The position numbers and the translations under genes were made by a program. Source: JBFGFX01 sp965232455 (GTDB taxonomy: Bacteria; Pseudomonadota; Gammaproteobacteria; Steroidobacterales; Woeseiaceae). Taken from it: a stretch of 64,000 nucleotides of DNA. The notes under the pieces are model-generated. The model did not search any database, was not told the origin of the DNA, and saw only the letters and a program-made list of their open reading frames with translations. Shown piece after piece: positions 37,565 to 47,189 of this stretch (its first letter is position 1; every line of letters begins with the position of its first letter). The DNA is taken from positions 2,418,001 through 2,482,000 of the forward strand of contig OZ246981.1 in NCBI GenBank assembly GCA_965232455.1, written 5' to 3'.

Positions 37565-38017
37565 TCAGCTCTGGCGATTGTTCTCCATCGCCTCGATCAG
37601 GACGATTCGCCAGTCGAGTTCCTCGAACTGCGCGTAGATTGGCTGGCCGGCCAGGAAAGACGGCGCAATCACGACGGTTTGCCCTTCGCCAGCCAGCTTG
37701 CTGATCCGTTTTGGGTCCGATTCGGACAGCACCTCGAATGCGAAAGTCAACTCGGTGACGGCTGCAAGCTCCTCGATGCGACGTCGCACGCGATCGGTCG
37801 CGTCTCTGGCGAGTTGCTCTGCGCGGCGCCTCGTGAAGTCGGAAACGCCTCCGCCCACACGCGATATTTCGCGGGTGAACGGTAAACTTGCGGCGCGATG
37901 CCAGCGATCGTCGGGCACGAACAGCGCCACCAATTCATCTTGAGAGTGGCCCACGTTTCGTACCGCGGCTTTCCAAAGCTTGCGGACCGAACAGGATTCG
38001 GTAACGGCGATGACCAC
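37565..38017 (-). CDS. Small protein of unknown function following the Lon-like protease gene
   Basis: I start this 150-residue protein at a GTG at 38017, which has GGGAG nine bases upstream and lies 13 bases past the stop of the Lon-like gene. A longer reading from 38074 would overlap that gene. The N-terminus VVIAVTESCSVRKLWKAAVRN and the C-terminus GQTVVIAPSFLAGQPIYAQFEELDW are compatible with a flavodoxin-like or universal-stress-like alpha/beta fold, with a helical middle rich in Arg. This is weak evidence. Tight linkage to the protease gene suggests a partner, adaptor or substrate. Confidence 0.6.
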   Translation of the reverse strand: MVIAVTESCSVRKLWKAAVRNVGHSQDELVALFVPDDRWHRAASLPFTREISRVGGGVSDFTRRRAEQLARDATDRVRRRIEELAAVTELTFAFEVLSESDPKRISKLAGEGQTVVIAPSFLAGQPIYAQFEELDWRIVLIEAMENNRQS

Positions 38018-38030
38018 TCGCGCCCGCTCC

Positions 38031-40466
38031 CTATTCCGATTCACCGCGCTCTCCGTGATTCTCGTTCTTTCCAAACTGCTCGCGCAGCCTGGCGTATTCG
38101 ATCAGCTGTTCTTCGACCCTTCCGTTGAGTGATTCTTCGGGAAACCGGCCGTTGTCGTCTCGGACGCCGGCGTCGGCTTCGGTCAGGATGGATAGCGCTT
38201 CATCGATATTCTGCACCGCGTACACGCTGAACCGGCCGTCCCTCACCGCCTCGACGACCTCGTCGCGCAGCATCAGGTGTTTGACGTTCTCCCGCGGGAT
38301 AATGACCCCGTGCGATCCGTCCAACCCCCTGTCCTTGCAGATGTGATAGAAACCTTCGATCTTTTCGTTGATACCGCCGACAACCTGAACACGACCAAGC
38401 TGATTGATGGAGCCGGTGACCGCCAGATTTTGTTTGATCGGGATGCCGGACAGGGACGACAGGAGTGCGCTCAATTCCGCCACCGACGCGCTGTCGCCCT
38501 CGACCCCGCCATACGACTGCTCGAATACGATGCTGCCGTTCAGCGACAACGGAATCTCACGCGCATAGCGCGACGACAGCACGGCGGAAAGAATCATCAC
38601 GCCTTTTGAGTGAATGGCGCCGCCGAGTTCGACTTCCCGTTCGATGTCCACGACGTTGCCGGTGCCGATGCGCGTCGTGGCGGTGATGCGCACAGGATGA
38701 CCGAACCGGTGTTCACCGAGATCGACGACGGACAGGCCGTTCACCTGGCCGACGCAGGCGCCCTCGGTATCGATCAACAGGTTGTTGCTGTCGATTGCAT
38801 CGGCCACCTTCAGCTGCGTTCGGCTGAGCCGGTGCCTTCCCTGCTCGATGGCCTTGGCCACGTCCGCCGGTTCGACCCGTTCGCCGTCCCGGCTGCGCGC
38901 CCAATAATCCGCCTGCGTAAGCAGGTCGTCCAGGGAACGCATATGCATCGACAGGCGCCGGTTGTCTCCGGCGGCCCGGGCACGTTGTTCGACGACCCGC
39001 TCCACGGCGGGGCGGCTGAACGGCAGCAGGCTCCGTTCGTGTATGCGGTCGGCGATCAGCAGGGCGTACTCTTCGACATGCTCGGCGGTGCGTTTCAGGT
39101 CGTCGTCGAGGTCGGCGGCAACCTTGAAAAGCTCCTTGAACTCGCTGTCATAGAAGCAGAGCATGTAGTACAGCCAGCGCTCGCCGACCAGGATGACCTT
39201 GACGTCGAGGGGGATGGGCTCGGGCCGCAGTGTGGTCGTGCTGACGAAACCGTAAGTTTCGGCGGGCGACTCGATGCGCACGCGTTTGGTGAACAGCGCC
39301 TGCTTCAACGCTTCCCACGCGAACGGACGGCTGAGAATACGTTGCATGTCCAATAGCAGAAAGCCGCCGTTCGCCCTGAGCAAGGCGCCGGACCGAACCA
39401 TCCGGAAGTCGGTCACCAATGCACCCATTTCCGAGCGGTGTTCGACTTTTCCGACGATGTTGTGGTAACTCGGATTCGGCTCGTAGACGACGGGCGCCGT
39501 GTCCGCGGGATCGTTGCCGACAACGAGATTGACCTCGTACTGGCGGAACAGTTGCGACGGATCACGGTTGAGGAAAGGCAGCGGCGACGGTTCGGTTTCG
39601 CGAAAGCCCTGTGCGTTGTCCACGATGTCCCGCTGGACCTCGTCCAGATAGGCAACGACGGCGGGCAGCGCCTGATACTTCCGTTTCAGTTCCGTAAGCA
39701 GGATGCCGACGGCATGTTCCGTGACGTGCCGGTTGAGCGCCTTCAGCCGTTCGCGGTGTTCTTTTCTCAATCGCGGTAACTGCTCGATGTGCGTTTGCAG
39801 CTCCGCGCCCAGGCGCCGGATGGTCGCCTGGATTTCCTCGCGCTCGGCTTCCGGCAGCTTGTCGAACTGCGCATCGCTGAGAACCTTGCCCTTTCTGATT
39901 GGGGCGAGCACGTAGCCGGTAGGCGTCTGCAGCACGCCGATGTTTTCTTTGGCGGCTTTGTCCTCGAAGGCCTTCCATCGGCCCTGGACCTCGTCCTGGG
40001 TGGTGGATTCAATCGCCTTGAGCTGGTCCCTGTAATCCTCGCCCTCGAACGCCGCCGAAATCGCAAGCTGCAGATCTTCGATCAGGTCCCCCATGTCGTC
40101 CCGGAACTCCGCCCCGCCGCCGGCCGCAAACGCGAGGGCGCGCGGCCGGTCGGAATCGACGAAGTTGTGCACGTAACACCAGTCCCCCGGCGGGCCCGAT
40201 TGGCCGGCCCTGTCTCTGGCGAGTTCCTCGGCAATCCTGTACCGGTGGCTTCCCGCCGGACCGAGGACGAATATGTTGTAACCGTCGTGATCGATCTGGA
40301 TTCCGAACCGGATTGCATCCGTAGCGCGCTGTTGTCCCAGGTACCGTTTGCCGGCCGGGAGTTGATCGCTGGTCTCGAATTGCAGCGTCCCGTCGCAGGG
40401 CCTGCGCAGCTCGCCGTGGGGCACGCTCAGCGTGCGAATTGAATCTACGGTCTCGGGTGCGGTCAT
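38031..40466 (-). CDS. Lon-related ATP-dependent protease (LonB/YcbZ-like, AAA_32 family)
   Basis: The 811-residue protein has an N-terminal AAA-like domain containing a long insertion (about residues 135-290) and a C-terminal Lon protease domain. The catalytic Ser659 lies in VEGDSASVAEL and Lys702 in INEKIEGFY, 43 residues apart as in classical Lon. The nucleotide loop reads VLGPAGSHRYRIAEE, where the usual Walker A lysine is replaced by Arg; related E. coli YcbZ-type proteins also deviate here. A Walker-B-like GGFLLLDMQRIL is present. It probably degrades or processes selected cytoplasmic proteins. A short gene follows after 13 bases. Confidence 0.92.
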   Translation of the reverse strand: MTAPETVDSIRTLSVPHGELRRPCDGTLQFETSDQLPAGKRYLGQQRATDAIRFGIQIDHDGYNIFVLGPAGSHRYRIAEELARDRAGQSGPPGDWCYVHNFVDSDRPRALAFAAGGGAEFRDDMGDLIEDLQLAISAAFEGEDYRDQLKAIESTTQDEVQGRWKAFEDKAAKENIGVLQTPTGYVLAPIRKGKVLSDAQFDKLPEAEREEIQATIRRLGAELQTHIEQLPRLRKEHRERLKALNRHVTEHAVGILLTELKRKYQALPAVVAYLDEVQRDIVDNAQGFRETEPSPLPFLNRDPSQLFRQYEVNLVVGNDPADTAPVVYEPNPSYHNIVGKVEHRSEMGALVTDFRMVRSGALLRANGGFLLLDMQRILSRPFAWEALKQALFTKRVRIESPAETYGFVSTTTLRPEPIPLDVKVILVGERWLYYMLCFYDSEFKELFKVAADLDDDLKRTAEHVEEYALLIADRIHERSLLPFSRPAVERVVEQRARAAGDNRRLSMHMRSLDDLLTQADYWARSRDGERVEPADVAKAIEQGRHRLSRTQLKVADAIDSNNLLIDTEGACVGQVNGLSVVDLGEHRFGHPVRITATTRIGTGNVVDIEREVELGGAIHSKGVMILSAVLSSRYAREIPLSLNGSIVFEQSYGGVEGDSASVAELSALLSSLSGIPIKQNLAVTGSINQLGRVQVVGGINEKIEGFYHICKDRGLDGSHGVIIPRENVKHLMLRDEVVEAVRDGRFSVYAVQNIDEALSILTEADAGVRDDNGRFPEESLNGRVEEQLIEYARLREQFGKNENHGERGESE

Positions 40467-40724
40467 CGGATTGCCGTCTATTGTCGGTCACCCGATAGGA
40501 GGACATAGACGCCGGGAAATGTCACTAAGGGTTAGCCGAATGTTGCGTGGGTGCAATCCGCGTTATGGCCGGCCTGTTTGCCGTTTGCGGCGCGTCGTCC
40601 CGGCGCGCGACGACGTGTTTTTTTCAGACTGTCTTGCATGACAGACGGACAGGGGCCGCGTAGCGAGCCCTCGCGGCTCTATGCGAAAATAGCCGCTCCA
40701 AACTCACGCCATCGAGAACACGCA

Positions 40725-42260
40725 ATGCGCAAGTCCGTTTCCTCTCTATTATCCGCCGCAATCGGTCTGACCGGATTTCTACAGGCGGTGTACGCCGAGC
40801 CGCTGTCCGTTGAGGAGATTCGCGAGCGGGTCGACGACAATTACGCCGAGTCGATCGCGCTCTACCGGGAGTTTCTGAGTTTGCCGAACGACGCAAGCTA
40901 CCCGGGCGACATTCTGAAGCTAGTGGAATGGATGGAGCCGGCGTTTGCCGCCCGCGGCTTTCAGGTTCAACGAATCCCCACCGATGGCAGCCCGGCGCTG
41001 TTCGCCGAACGGCGCAGCGAAGACGCTGACGGCACCGTCCTGGTCTACCTGCAGTCGGACGGACAGCCCGTCGATCCCTCCGCATGGGAACAGGACGATC
41101 CGTTCAGTCCGGTGCTCAAGACCCAGCGCGAGAACGGCAGCTGGGGGCAAATTCCCTGGGACTCCCTCGACGGTGAGATCAACCCGAACTGGCGGGTGTT
41201 CGCCCGGTCCGCGTCCGATTCCAAGGGACCGATGGCGCAGTTCCTGATCGCGATGGACATTCTCAACCAGGCTGGCCACGTGCTCGACTTCAACCTCAAG
41301 GTCATCATCGACACCGAGGAGGAAATGGGTTCACCCAACCTCCCGCAGGCGGTCATCGACAACCGGGAACTGCTGGCAGCGGACCTGCTGCTGATCTTCG
41401 ATGGCCCGCCGCATGCGTCGAACGAACCCACGGTCAAGTTCGGTGCCCGCGGGATAGTAACGATTACACTCGAGACTTACGGTCCGCGCGTTCCTCAACA
41501 CAGCGGGCACTACGGGAACTACGCGCCCAACCCGGCGTTTCACCTGTCCCGAATCCTCGCGAGCATGAAGGATGCGGACGGTCGCGTTCTCATTCCGGGT
41601 TATTACGACGGCGTCGAACTCAGCGAAGACGTCCGGGAGTTGCTTGCCGCCGTGCCGGACGACGAAGTCGCGATTCGCTCGGCCATGGGTATCGCACGCG
41701 CAGACCGGATCGGTGAGAATCTCCAGGAGTCCGTGCAGTATCCGTCGCTCAACATCCGGGGCCTTTCCTCGGGGTGGGTCGGCGCCGAGTCCCGAACCAT
41801 CGTTCCGGCGACGGCCACGGCGGAAATCGACGTGCGCCTCGTGAAAGAGTCGGACCCCGACTACCTGGTGAACCTCATCCGGCGGCACATCGAGGACATG
41901 GGTTATTACGTGATCGATCGCGAACCGACCGAAGACGAGCGTCAGACGCGCTCAGGCATCGTAAAGTTCACCTCCAATTTCAGTTATGCCGCATACCGGT
42001 CCGGCTTCGACGAGGCGGCCGGGCGTCTCGCGCGGAAAGGGCTCACGCACCTGTACGGCGAGGAACCGATTCTGATCCGCACCAGCGGCGGCTCGATTCC
42101 GATCTCGCCGTTTGTCGAGACGCTGGGCGTCCCCGCGGCGTCCGTGCCGACCGTGAACATCGACAACAACCAGCACAGCCCGAACGAAAACCTCCGGCTG
42201 GGGAACTTCAAGGAAGGTATCGCGATGCTGGTTTCGGTCCTGAGTCAGGACCTGGATTGA
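40725..42260 (+). CDS. Exported M20-family metallopeptidase-like hydrolase
   Basis: From the ATG at 40725 the protein has 511 residues with a signal peptide ending QAVYA. It follows the M20 carboxypeptidase/deacylase plan: the metal loop SDGQPVDPSAW, SASDSKGPMAQ with the bridging Asp, IIDTEEEMGS with the catalytic Glu pair, a dimerisation domain around HLSRILASM, and the final His in NIDNNQHSPNENLRL. At the first metal-binding position the usual His of the GHxDxQP motif is Gln (YLQSDGQP). That may alter metal binding, or mark a subfamily. Substrate is unknown. Confidence 0.88.
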   Translation: MRKSVSSLLSAAIGLTGFLQAVYAEPLSVEEIRERVDDNYAESIALYREFLSLPNDASYPGDILKLVEWMEPAFAARGFQVQRIPTDGSPALFAERRSEDADGTVLVYLQSDGQPVDPSAWEQDDPFSPVLKTQRENGSWGQIPWDSLDGEINPNWRVFARSASDSKGPMAQFLIAMDILNQAGHVLDFNLKVIIDTEEEMGSPNLPQAVIDNRELLAADLLLIFDGPPHASNEPTVKFGARGIVTITLETYGPRVPQHSGHYGNYAPNPAFHLSRILASMKDADGRVLIPGYYDGVELSEDVRELLAAVPDDEVAIRSAMGIARADRIGENLQESVQYPSLNIRGLSSGWVGAESRTIVPATATAEIDVRLVKESDPDYLVNLIRRHIEDMGYYVIDREPTEDERQTRSGIVKFTSNFSYAAYRSGFDEAAGRLARKGLTHLYGEEPILIRTSGGSIPISPFVETLGVPAASVPTVNIDNNQHSPNENLRLGNFKEGIAMLVSVLSQDLD

Positions 42261-42317
42261 GACTTCGCGAAGCCGCGGGCGACCTGGACCTGCGGACGAC
42301 GCGAAAGGATGGAACGA

Positions 42318-42698
42318 ATGAGCGAACGAGCGGATTTCCCTTACGTCAACCACATGGACGTCAAATTCGATCACCTGGAGTTGGTGGACGTTCCGGCGTT
42401 GGTTGCCGCATGTACCGACCGGTGGTACAACCAGACCCTGGCCAAAGTTAACGACTCGGTAATCCGCCTTGGGATAATGCAGGGCGACTATCACTGGCAT
42501 AAACACGATAACGACGACGAGTTCTTTTTCGTTCTCGAAGGCAGTTTCATCATCGACCTCGAGGACAAAACCGTCGAGCTTCGGGAACAACAGGGGTTTG
42601 TCGTTCCGAAAGGCGTCATGCATCGGCCGCGGGCGCCGGAAAAGGCGGTGGTGCTTATGGTGGAAACAGCGGACATCGTGCCGACCGGAGATGCGTAG
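42318..42698 (+). CDS. Cupin-domain protein
   Basis: From the ATG at 42318, with AAGGA eight bases upstream, the 126-residue protein is a single cupin barrel. Motif one reads GDYHWHKHDNDDEFFFVLEG with the His-x-His and Glu metal ligands. Motif two contains GFVVPKGVMHRP with the final His. A second in-frame ATG at 42309 is too close to the ribosome-binding site. Small cupins may be dioxygenases, isomerases or binding proteins, and none is indicated here. It lies 57 bases after the M20 peptidase gene and may be in its operon. Confidence 0.85.
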   Translation: MSERADFPYVNHMDVKFDHLELVDVPALVAACTDRWYNQTLAKVNDSVIRLGIMQGDYHWHKHDNDDEFFFVLEGSFIIDLEDKTVELREQQGFVVPKGVMHRPRAPEKAVVLMVETADIVPTGDA

Positions 42699-42781
42699 AT
42701 CCAGCTGGCGAGTGATTTGGCCATGAAAGCGACGCGACCCGTATTGCCGAACCGATGGCAGAGGCGTAAGCTCGTTTGATC

Positions 42782-43099
42782 ATGCAAGCGTCTCGGTACA
42801 TTGGCAGCGGCATGGCCGTGACCCTCCTTGCACTCCTCACGGCCTGCGGCTCCGCGCCGCCGGATCCGACCGAGGCCGGCGAGGAATTGGTCGTGGGGCA
42901 GATGCTCGACATCGACTACGACGAAGACCGCGTCATTTGCAGACGGCAACGCGTTTTCGGCTCGCACGTTCCGAAGACGGTCTGCAAGACGGAATCGCAG
43001 ATCGCGGCGGAACGCGAGGCGGCCCAGAAATCGATAGGCCCGCTTCGCCCGATGACCGGAACGCTGCAGCGGGACCCGGGCGCTGATCCTCACCGTTGA
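42782..43099 (+). CDS. Small lipoprotein
   Basis: The 105-residue protein has a short N-terminus, a hydrophobic stretch and a lipobox ending LLTACGSAPPDP. The mature part has CRRQRVFGSHVPKTVCK with two cysteines about 15 residues apart that could pair. I recognise no family, though the Cys-bracketed basic RVFGSHVPKTVC segment occurs in other short gammaproteobacterial lipoproteins by my recollection. It follows the cupin gene by 83 bases. Confidence 0.68.
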   Translation: MQASRYIGSGMAVTLLALLTACGSAPPDPTEAGEELVVGQMLDIDYDEDRVICRRQRVFGSHVPKTVCKTESQIAAEREAAQKSIGPLRPMTGTLQRDPGADPHR

Positions 43100-43336
43100 T
43101 AACCGTGGTTCCACGCGCGAATCCGACCGCTTCCCGACTTTCAGATCACGCTACGTCGCTATCCTCCGCATGCTGTTGTGCCAAGCTGGTCCTCGTTTCG
43201 ACGAATGAATGTTTTTTGGTCGAAAGGTATTGGTCACTCGATTTGAGATAGAATTGCAACTTCTGATTCAAAGTGGCTGGTCAAGCTTTGCGGCTGATGA
43301 CCTATTCGATGAATAACATGCGCGGGCGCTGGTCAA

Positions 43337-43729
43337 GTGTTGGAAGTTGGTAAGTACCTTGCGCTAGTTGTCGCAACTTTAATTGGATTCCTACTTGGCC
43401 AGGCGCTCGGTCCAATAAACTCTCTGCCGTCCGTAGTGGAAGTGAATGAGCATTTCTTGGACGTGATGAGGAATCACACTCTCTTCCTGGGGCTCAGTGC
43501 GGCGCTTACTGCATCCATACTCAACCTGCTGCTGAGAATATCGCACTGGAAAGTCCTACTGACCCTGACAGCGGTAGCGGCAATATTGCTCATTTGGTCT
43601 CAAGTCGGCGACCCGGACTTCCTGACGTATCTTGCGGGCGCACTGGCTGGGTTTGTTTCTCTGATTCTGCTGTCCGCCGCTCCAGTTGTCGGAGCGTTCT
43701 GGCTTCTCGAGCGAAAACTACGCAAATGA
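43337..43729 (+). CDS. Small integral membrane protein
   Basis: The 130-residue protein starts at a GTG and has four hydrophobic segments, around residues 7-24, 48-68, 71-88 and 95-123. It ends in a short basic tail (LLERKLRK). The region is visibly AT-richer than most of the window. No family is recognised. Its stop overlaps the next start as ATGA, so it is translationally coupled to the GNAT protein. Confidence 0.7.
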   Translation: MLEVGKYLALVVATLIGFLLGQALGPINSLPSVVEVNEHFLDVMRNHTLFLGLSAALTASILNLLLRISHWKVLLTLTAVAAILLIWSQVGDPDFLTYLAGALAGFVSLILLSAAPVVGAFWLLERKLRK

Positions 43730-44253
43730 CGAATAACCTCAAAATACGCGACAGCGCATCAGCCGATTTCGGCGCAATTGAGTCAATGTATCCGAAGGCA
43801 TTCCCGGACGAGGACTTGGTTCCGTTAGTACGAGATTTGTTGCCGGACACGACGGTTGCAATATCCATAGTCGGAGAGATTGACTCAGAAATTGTCGGGC
43901 ACGTGATCTTTACGAAGTGCGGCATTGCGGGGAAGCAAGTCAACGCCGCGCTGCTCGCACCGCTGGCGGTTACACCCGCGTGGCAGGGTCAGGGTGTCGG
44001 GAGCGCGCTGGTGCGTGCCGGTCTGCAGCGTATGAACGACGAGAACGTGCACTTCGTCTACGTACTGGGTGATCCCGCCTTTTACGGGCGCCTGGGATTT
44101 CTCCCGGAATCCTCAATCAGGCCGCCTTATCGTTTGCCGGCAGAATACGAAGGCGCCTGGCAGTCGCAAAATCTGCGCAAGACAGAGGCAACTCCTTCGG
44201 GGGAGCTGTCCGTTCCGAAACAGTGGAGACAGCCGCTCTTGTGGGCTCCATGA
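43726..44253 (+). CDS. GNAT-family N-acetyltransferase
   Basis: From the ATG at 43726 the protein has 175 residues and the GNAT fold. The acetyl-CoA loop reads LAVTPAWQGQGVGSALVRAGL (QxxGxG/A motif), followed by the strand VHFVYVLGDPAFYGRLGF, a typical ending of YhbS-like acetyltransferases. The N-terminus LKIRDSASADFGAIESMYPKAF is also usual for this group. The acceptor is unknown. It overlaps the membrane protein gene by four bases, which suggests that the two act together or share transcription. Confidence 0.88.
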   Translation: MTNNLKIRDSASADFGAIESMYPKAFPDEDLVPLVRDLLPDTTVAISIVGEIDSEIVGHVIFTKCGIAGKQVNAALLAPLAVTPAWQGQGVGSALVRAGLQRMNDENVHFVYVLGDPAFYGRLGFLPESSIRPPYRLPAEYEGAWQSQNLRKTEATPSGELSVPKQWRQPLLWAP

Positions 44254-44361
44254 CATGTCCGCCTCCGCTGGTTAGCCAACTCCTGAGCCCCGCGTTGCAA
44301 TGGATCGGCAATGAGTGTTTCTGTAGGCTGTCAATTCAGATCGGAGTGATCAGGAACAGTA

Positions 44362-46584
44362 ATGAAACATCCAATTCTCCTGCTCGTCGCATCGGCAATG
44401 TTGCCCGGCTGTTCGGCCGAGCCGGCTAGCCGTTACAACGTCGACATTCGTTGGACCAGCTACGGCATTCCGCACGTCAAGGCGGATGACTGGGGCAGCC
44501 TGGGCTACGGCTTCGCGTACGCGACCGCAAACGACGGTATCTGTGTGTTCGCACGCGAAGTCGCCAGGGCGAATGGAACGTTGTCCGCCGACTTCGCGGC
44601 GTCCGACGAAAACCTCGCCAGCGACGCCTTCCATCGCGCAATCATAACGCCGGCCAGGGTGCGGGAGAACGCCGCGGCCATGTCCGAGAAGATGCGCAGC
44701 TACAGCGCGGGTTTTGTCGCCGGATACAACCGATACGTCGAGGACAATCGCGGCACGCTCCCCGCCGCCTGTGCCGGCGAAGAGTGGGTGCGGCCGATCG
44801 ACGAGGTCGAACTTGGCCGGATGTTCATCGCGTTCGGCATTCGCTACGGCGCCGGCAGATTCAGCGCCGGGATCGCCGCCGCGGCTCCGCCGGGTGAGCC
44901 GGTCGCCTCGATACAGCTCGACTACGATCCTGCACCCGGGATCGGCAGCAATGCGATCGCATTGGGCAGCGACCTCACGCAATCGGGCAAGGGCATTCTC
45001 TTCGGAAACCCGCACTATCCGTGGCACGGCCCATCGCGCTTTCACATGATTCACATGACGATTCCGGGCGAGATGGACACGATGGGCGCAAGCCTGCTGT
45101 CGGGCAACTTCATCGCGATTGGGTTCAACCGTGACATCGCCTGGACGCATACCGTATCGACGGCGCTCCGATTGACGCTGTTCGAGATCGAACTCGACCC
45201 CGAGAACGCGATGCGGTATCGCCACGGCGACGAGTACCGCGACATCGAGAGGATCGAGGTTTCGGTGCCGCTCGCGGAAGGTGACAGCCAGCAGGTCGTC
45301 TACATGACGCATCACGGTCCTGTCCTCGTCAGCAAAGAACTGCCCTGGACCCGGACGCGGGCTTTTGCCGTTCGCGACGCGATACTGGAGAACAACGCGT
45401 CATACGCTACCTACGAGGCGCTGCAGACCGCCGCATCCGTTGCCGACATCGAAGCGGCGATCAGCAAGCAGGGCATTTATTTTGTCAATACCATTGCCGC
45501 CGATCGGCACGGAAGCGCGTTCTACGCGGACATTTCGGCAACGCCCCATCTGGACACGGATATCCTCACGAACTGCCGCCGTGACGTGGAAGGCTTGCCG
45601 CCGCAGCTTGTCATACTCGATGGCTCCCGTCCCGAATGCGACTGGCGCGACGACCCGCGAAGTTCGGTTCCGGGAAACCTGCCGGCCGAAGACATGCCGC
45701 GCGCGACGAACACGCGTTACTTCACGAATTCCAACGACAGTTACTGGCTGTCGAACCCCGACGAACCGCTCGAGGGTTTCCTGCCGACAATCGGCCCGGA
45801 ACGCACGGCACGCACGTTGCGTACGCGCGCCGGCCTCGTATTCCTCGAGGAGCAGCTCGAACAAGGCGGGAAGCTCGAAGCAGACGACATCCAGTCGCTG
45901 CTGCTGAGTCATCGGCACTTCGGCGCGGAGCTGCTGCTCGACGACATGCTCGCAGTCTGTGAAAACGACGCCGATATCAGCATGAGCTGCGACGCGCTCC
46001 GCGAATGGGATCGCACGGCGAACGTTGGCAGCCGCGGTATGCAGGTCTGGACGGAGTTCTGGGAGATCGCGCGCCGTATCGAAGGTCTGTATGCGGTCCC
46101 CTTCGACCCGGAGGACCCGGTCAACACACCTCGCGGCATTGCCATCGACGACCCGGCCGTCCGGGGCGCCGTCCGCGAAGCGATGGCGGCGGCGCAGCAA
46201 CGCCTGCTGGACGCCGGCATCGGACTGGATTCGCCCTGGGGGGACGTACAGTTCGCGGAACGCAACGGCTCCCGCATCCCGGTGCCCGGCGGACCCGGGC
46301 GTCACGGCATGTTCAGCTACATAAGAACGGATTTCACGGAAGGAAAAGGTTACACACCGATCGTGCACGGCAACAGTTACATCCAGGTCGTGACCTGGAA
46401 CGACGACGGCACGCCCGACGCGCGCGGCCTCCTGACCTATTCACAATCGCCGGAACCGGACTCACCGCATTATTCCGACCAGACGGAGCTTTACGCGCGA
46501 GGCGAGTGGTTGCAGCTGCCGTTCACCGAAAGTGAAATTCTGGCCGACCCGAATCTGAGATCGTTGACCCTGCGAGGCGACTAA
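44362..46584 (+). CDS. Penicillin-acylase-family Ntn hydrolase, exported
   Basis: The 740-residue protein is a penicillin/acylhomoserine-lactone acylase-type N-terminal nucleophile hydrolase, which cleaves amide bonds after autoproteolytic maturation. The signal ends MLPGCSAEP, suggesting a lipoprotein with Cys17. The alpha part contains SYGIPHVKADDWGSLGYGFAYA. The beta part begins at the nucleophile Ser near residue 196 in APGIGSNAIALGSD. After this come GNPHYPWHGPSRF, IGFNRDIAWTHTVS and HHGPV motifs typical of the family. Quorum-signal or aculeacin acylase activity is possible but cannot be told from sequence. Confidence 0.93.
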   Translation: MKHPILLLVASAMLPGCSAEPASRYNVDIRWTSYGIPHVKADDWGSLGYGFAYATANDGICVFAREVARANGTLSADFAASDENLASDAFHRAIITPARVRENAAAMSEKMRSYSAGFVAGYNRYVEDNRGTLPAACAGEEWVRPIDEVELGRMFIAFGIRYGAGRFSAGIAAAAPPGEPVASIQLDYDPAPGIGSNAIALGSDLTQSGKGILFGNPHYPWHGPSRFHMIHMTIPGEMDTMGASLLSGNFIAIGFNRDIAWTHTVSTALRLTLFEIELDPENAMRYRHGDEYRDIERIEVSVPLAEGDSQQVVYMTHHGPVLVSKELPWTRTRAFAVRDAILENNASYATYEALQTAASVADIEAAISKQGIYFVNTIAADRHGSAFYADISATPHLDTDILTNCRRDVEGLPPQLVILDGSRPECDWRDDPRSSVPGNLPAEDMPRATNTRYFTNSNDSYWLSNPDEPLEGFLPTIGPERTARTLRTRAGLVFLEEQLEQGGKLEADDIQSLLLSHRHFGAELLLDDMLAVCENDADISMSCDALREWDRTANVGSRGMQVWTEFWEIARRIEGLYAVPFDPEDPVNTPRGIAIDDPAVRGAVREAMAAAQQRLLDAGIGLDSPWGDVQFAERNGSRIPVPGGPGRHGMFSYIRTDFTEGKGYTPIVHGNSYIQVVTWNDDGTPDARGLLTYSQSPEPDSPHYSDQTELYARGEWLQLPFTESEILADPNLRSLTLRGD

Positions 46585-46647
46585 AGCCTCCTGCGGCCGA
46601 CTCGAGTAGGAGCGACAGACAGCCGTCATGAGCACGAGGACAGTACG

Positions 46648-47109
46648 ATGAGCGACTTCAGCTTTCTTCGCGGTATGCGAATCATCCGTCATCGACGTCT
46701 GAAAGAAAACATGGTCGGTTCGGATGAATGGACCGAGTTTGAGACCGGCTACGAGGCCTGGGACAGGCTCGATGGCGCCGCGAGCATTGACAAGGTTTTT
46801 GGAGAGGTCGACGGGAAGCCCTTCGAGGGGGTCAGCGTTCGCACGTATGACAGCGACAACGACCTGTGGACGATTTACTGGATGGACGTTTGGAACACGA
46901 CTCTCAGAGAACAGGTAAAGGGCCGGTTCGAGTCAGGCGTCGGAACGTTCTACGGGACCGAGGACTATCGAGGCGTGACCTATCGCATGCGCTTTTTGTG
47001 GAAAGACATCACGGACACGTCGGCCAGGTGGGAGCAGGCCTATCAGCACCCGGAAACCGGCGAGTGGGAAACGAACTGGACGATGGATTTTTTCGACTCG
47101 GACAGGTGA
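46648..47109 (+). CDS. DUF1579-like protein
   Basis: The 153-residue protein has no signal peptide and looks like a lipocalin-type or calycin beta-barrel: DEWTEFETGYEAW, GVSVRTYDSDNDLWTIYWMD, RFESGVGTFYGTEDYRGVTYRMRFLW and ARWEQAYQHPETGEWETNW. These segments resemble the DUF1579 family, which includes proteins with small-molecule-binding barrels. Function is unknown. It follows the acylase gene by 63 bases. Confidence 0.7.
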   Translation: MSDFSFLRGMRIIRHRRLKENMVGSDEWTEFETGYEAWDRLDGAASIDKVFGEVDGKPFEGVSVRTYDSDNDLWTIYWMDVWNTTLREQVKGRFESGVGTFYGTEDYRGVTYRMRFLWKDITDTSARWEQAYQHPETGEWETNWTMDFFDSDR

Positions 47110-47189
47110 GCCGAGACCGGTTGTCAACGGTTGCGTTTTTGCGTTACGCGCTTCGGTGGCGGCTGCCTACCATCGGTAATCATGCTCCG

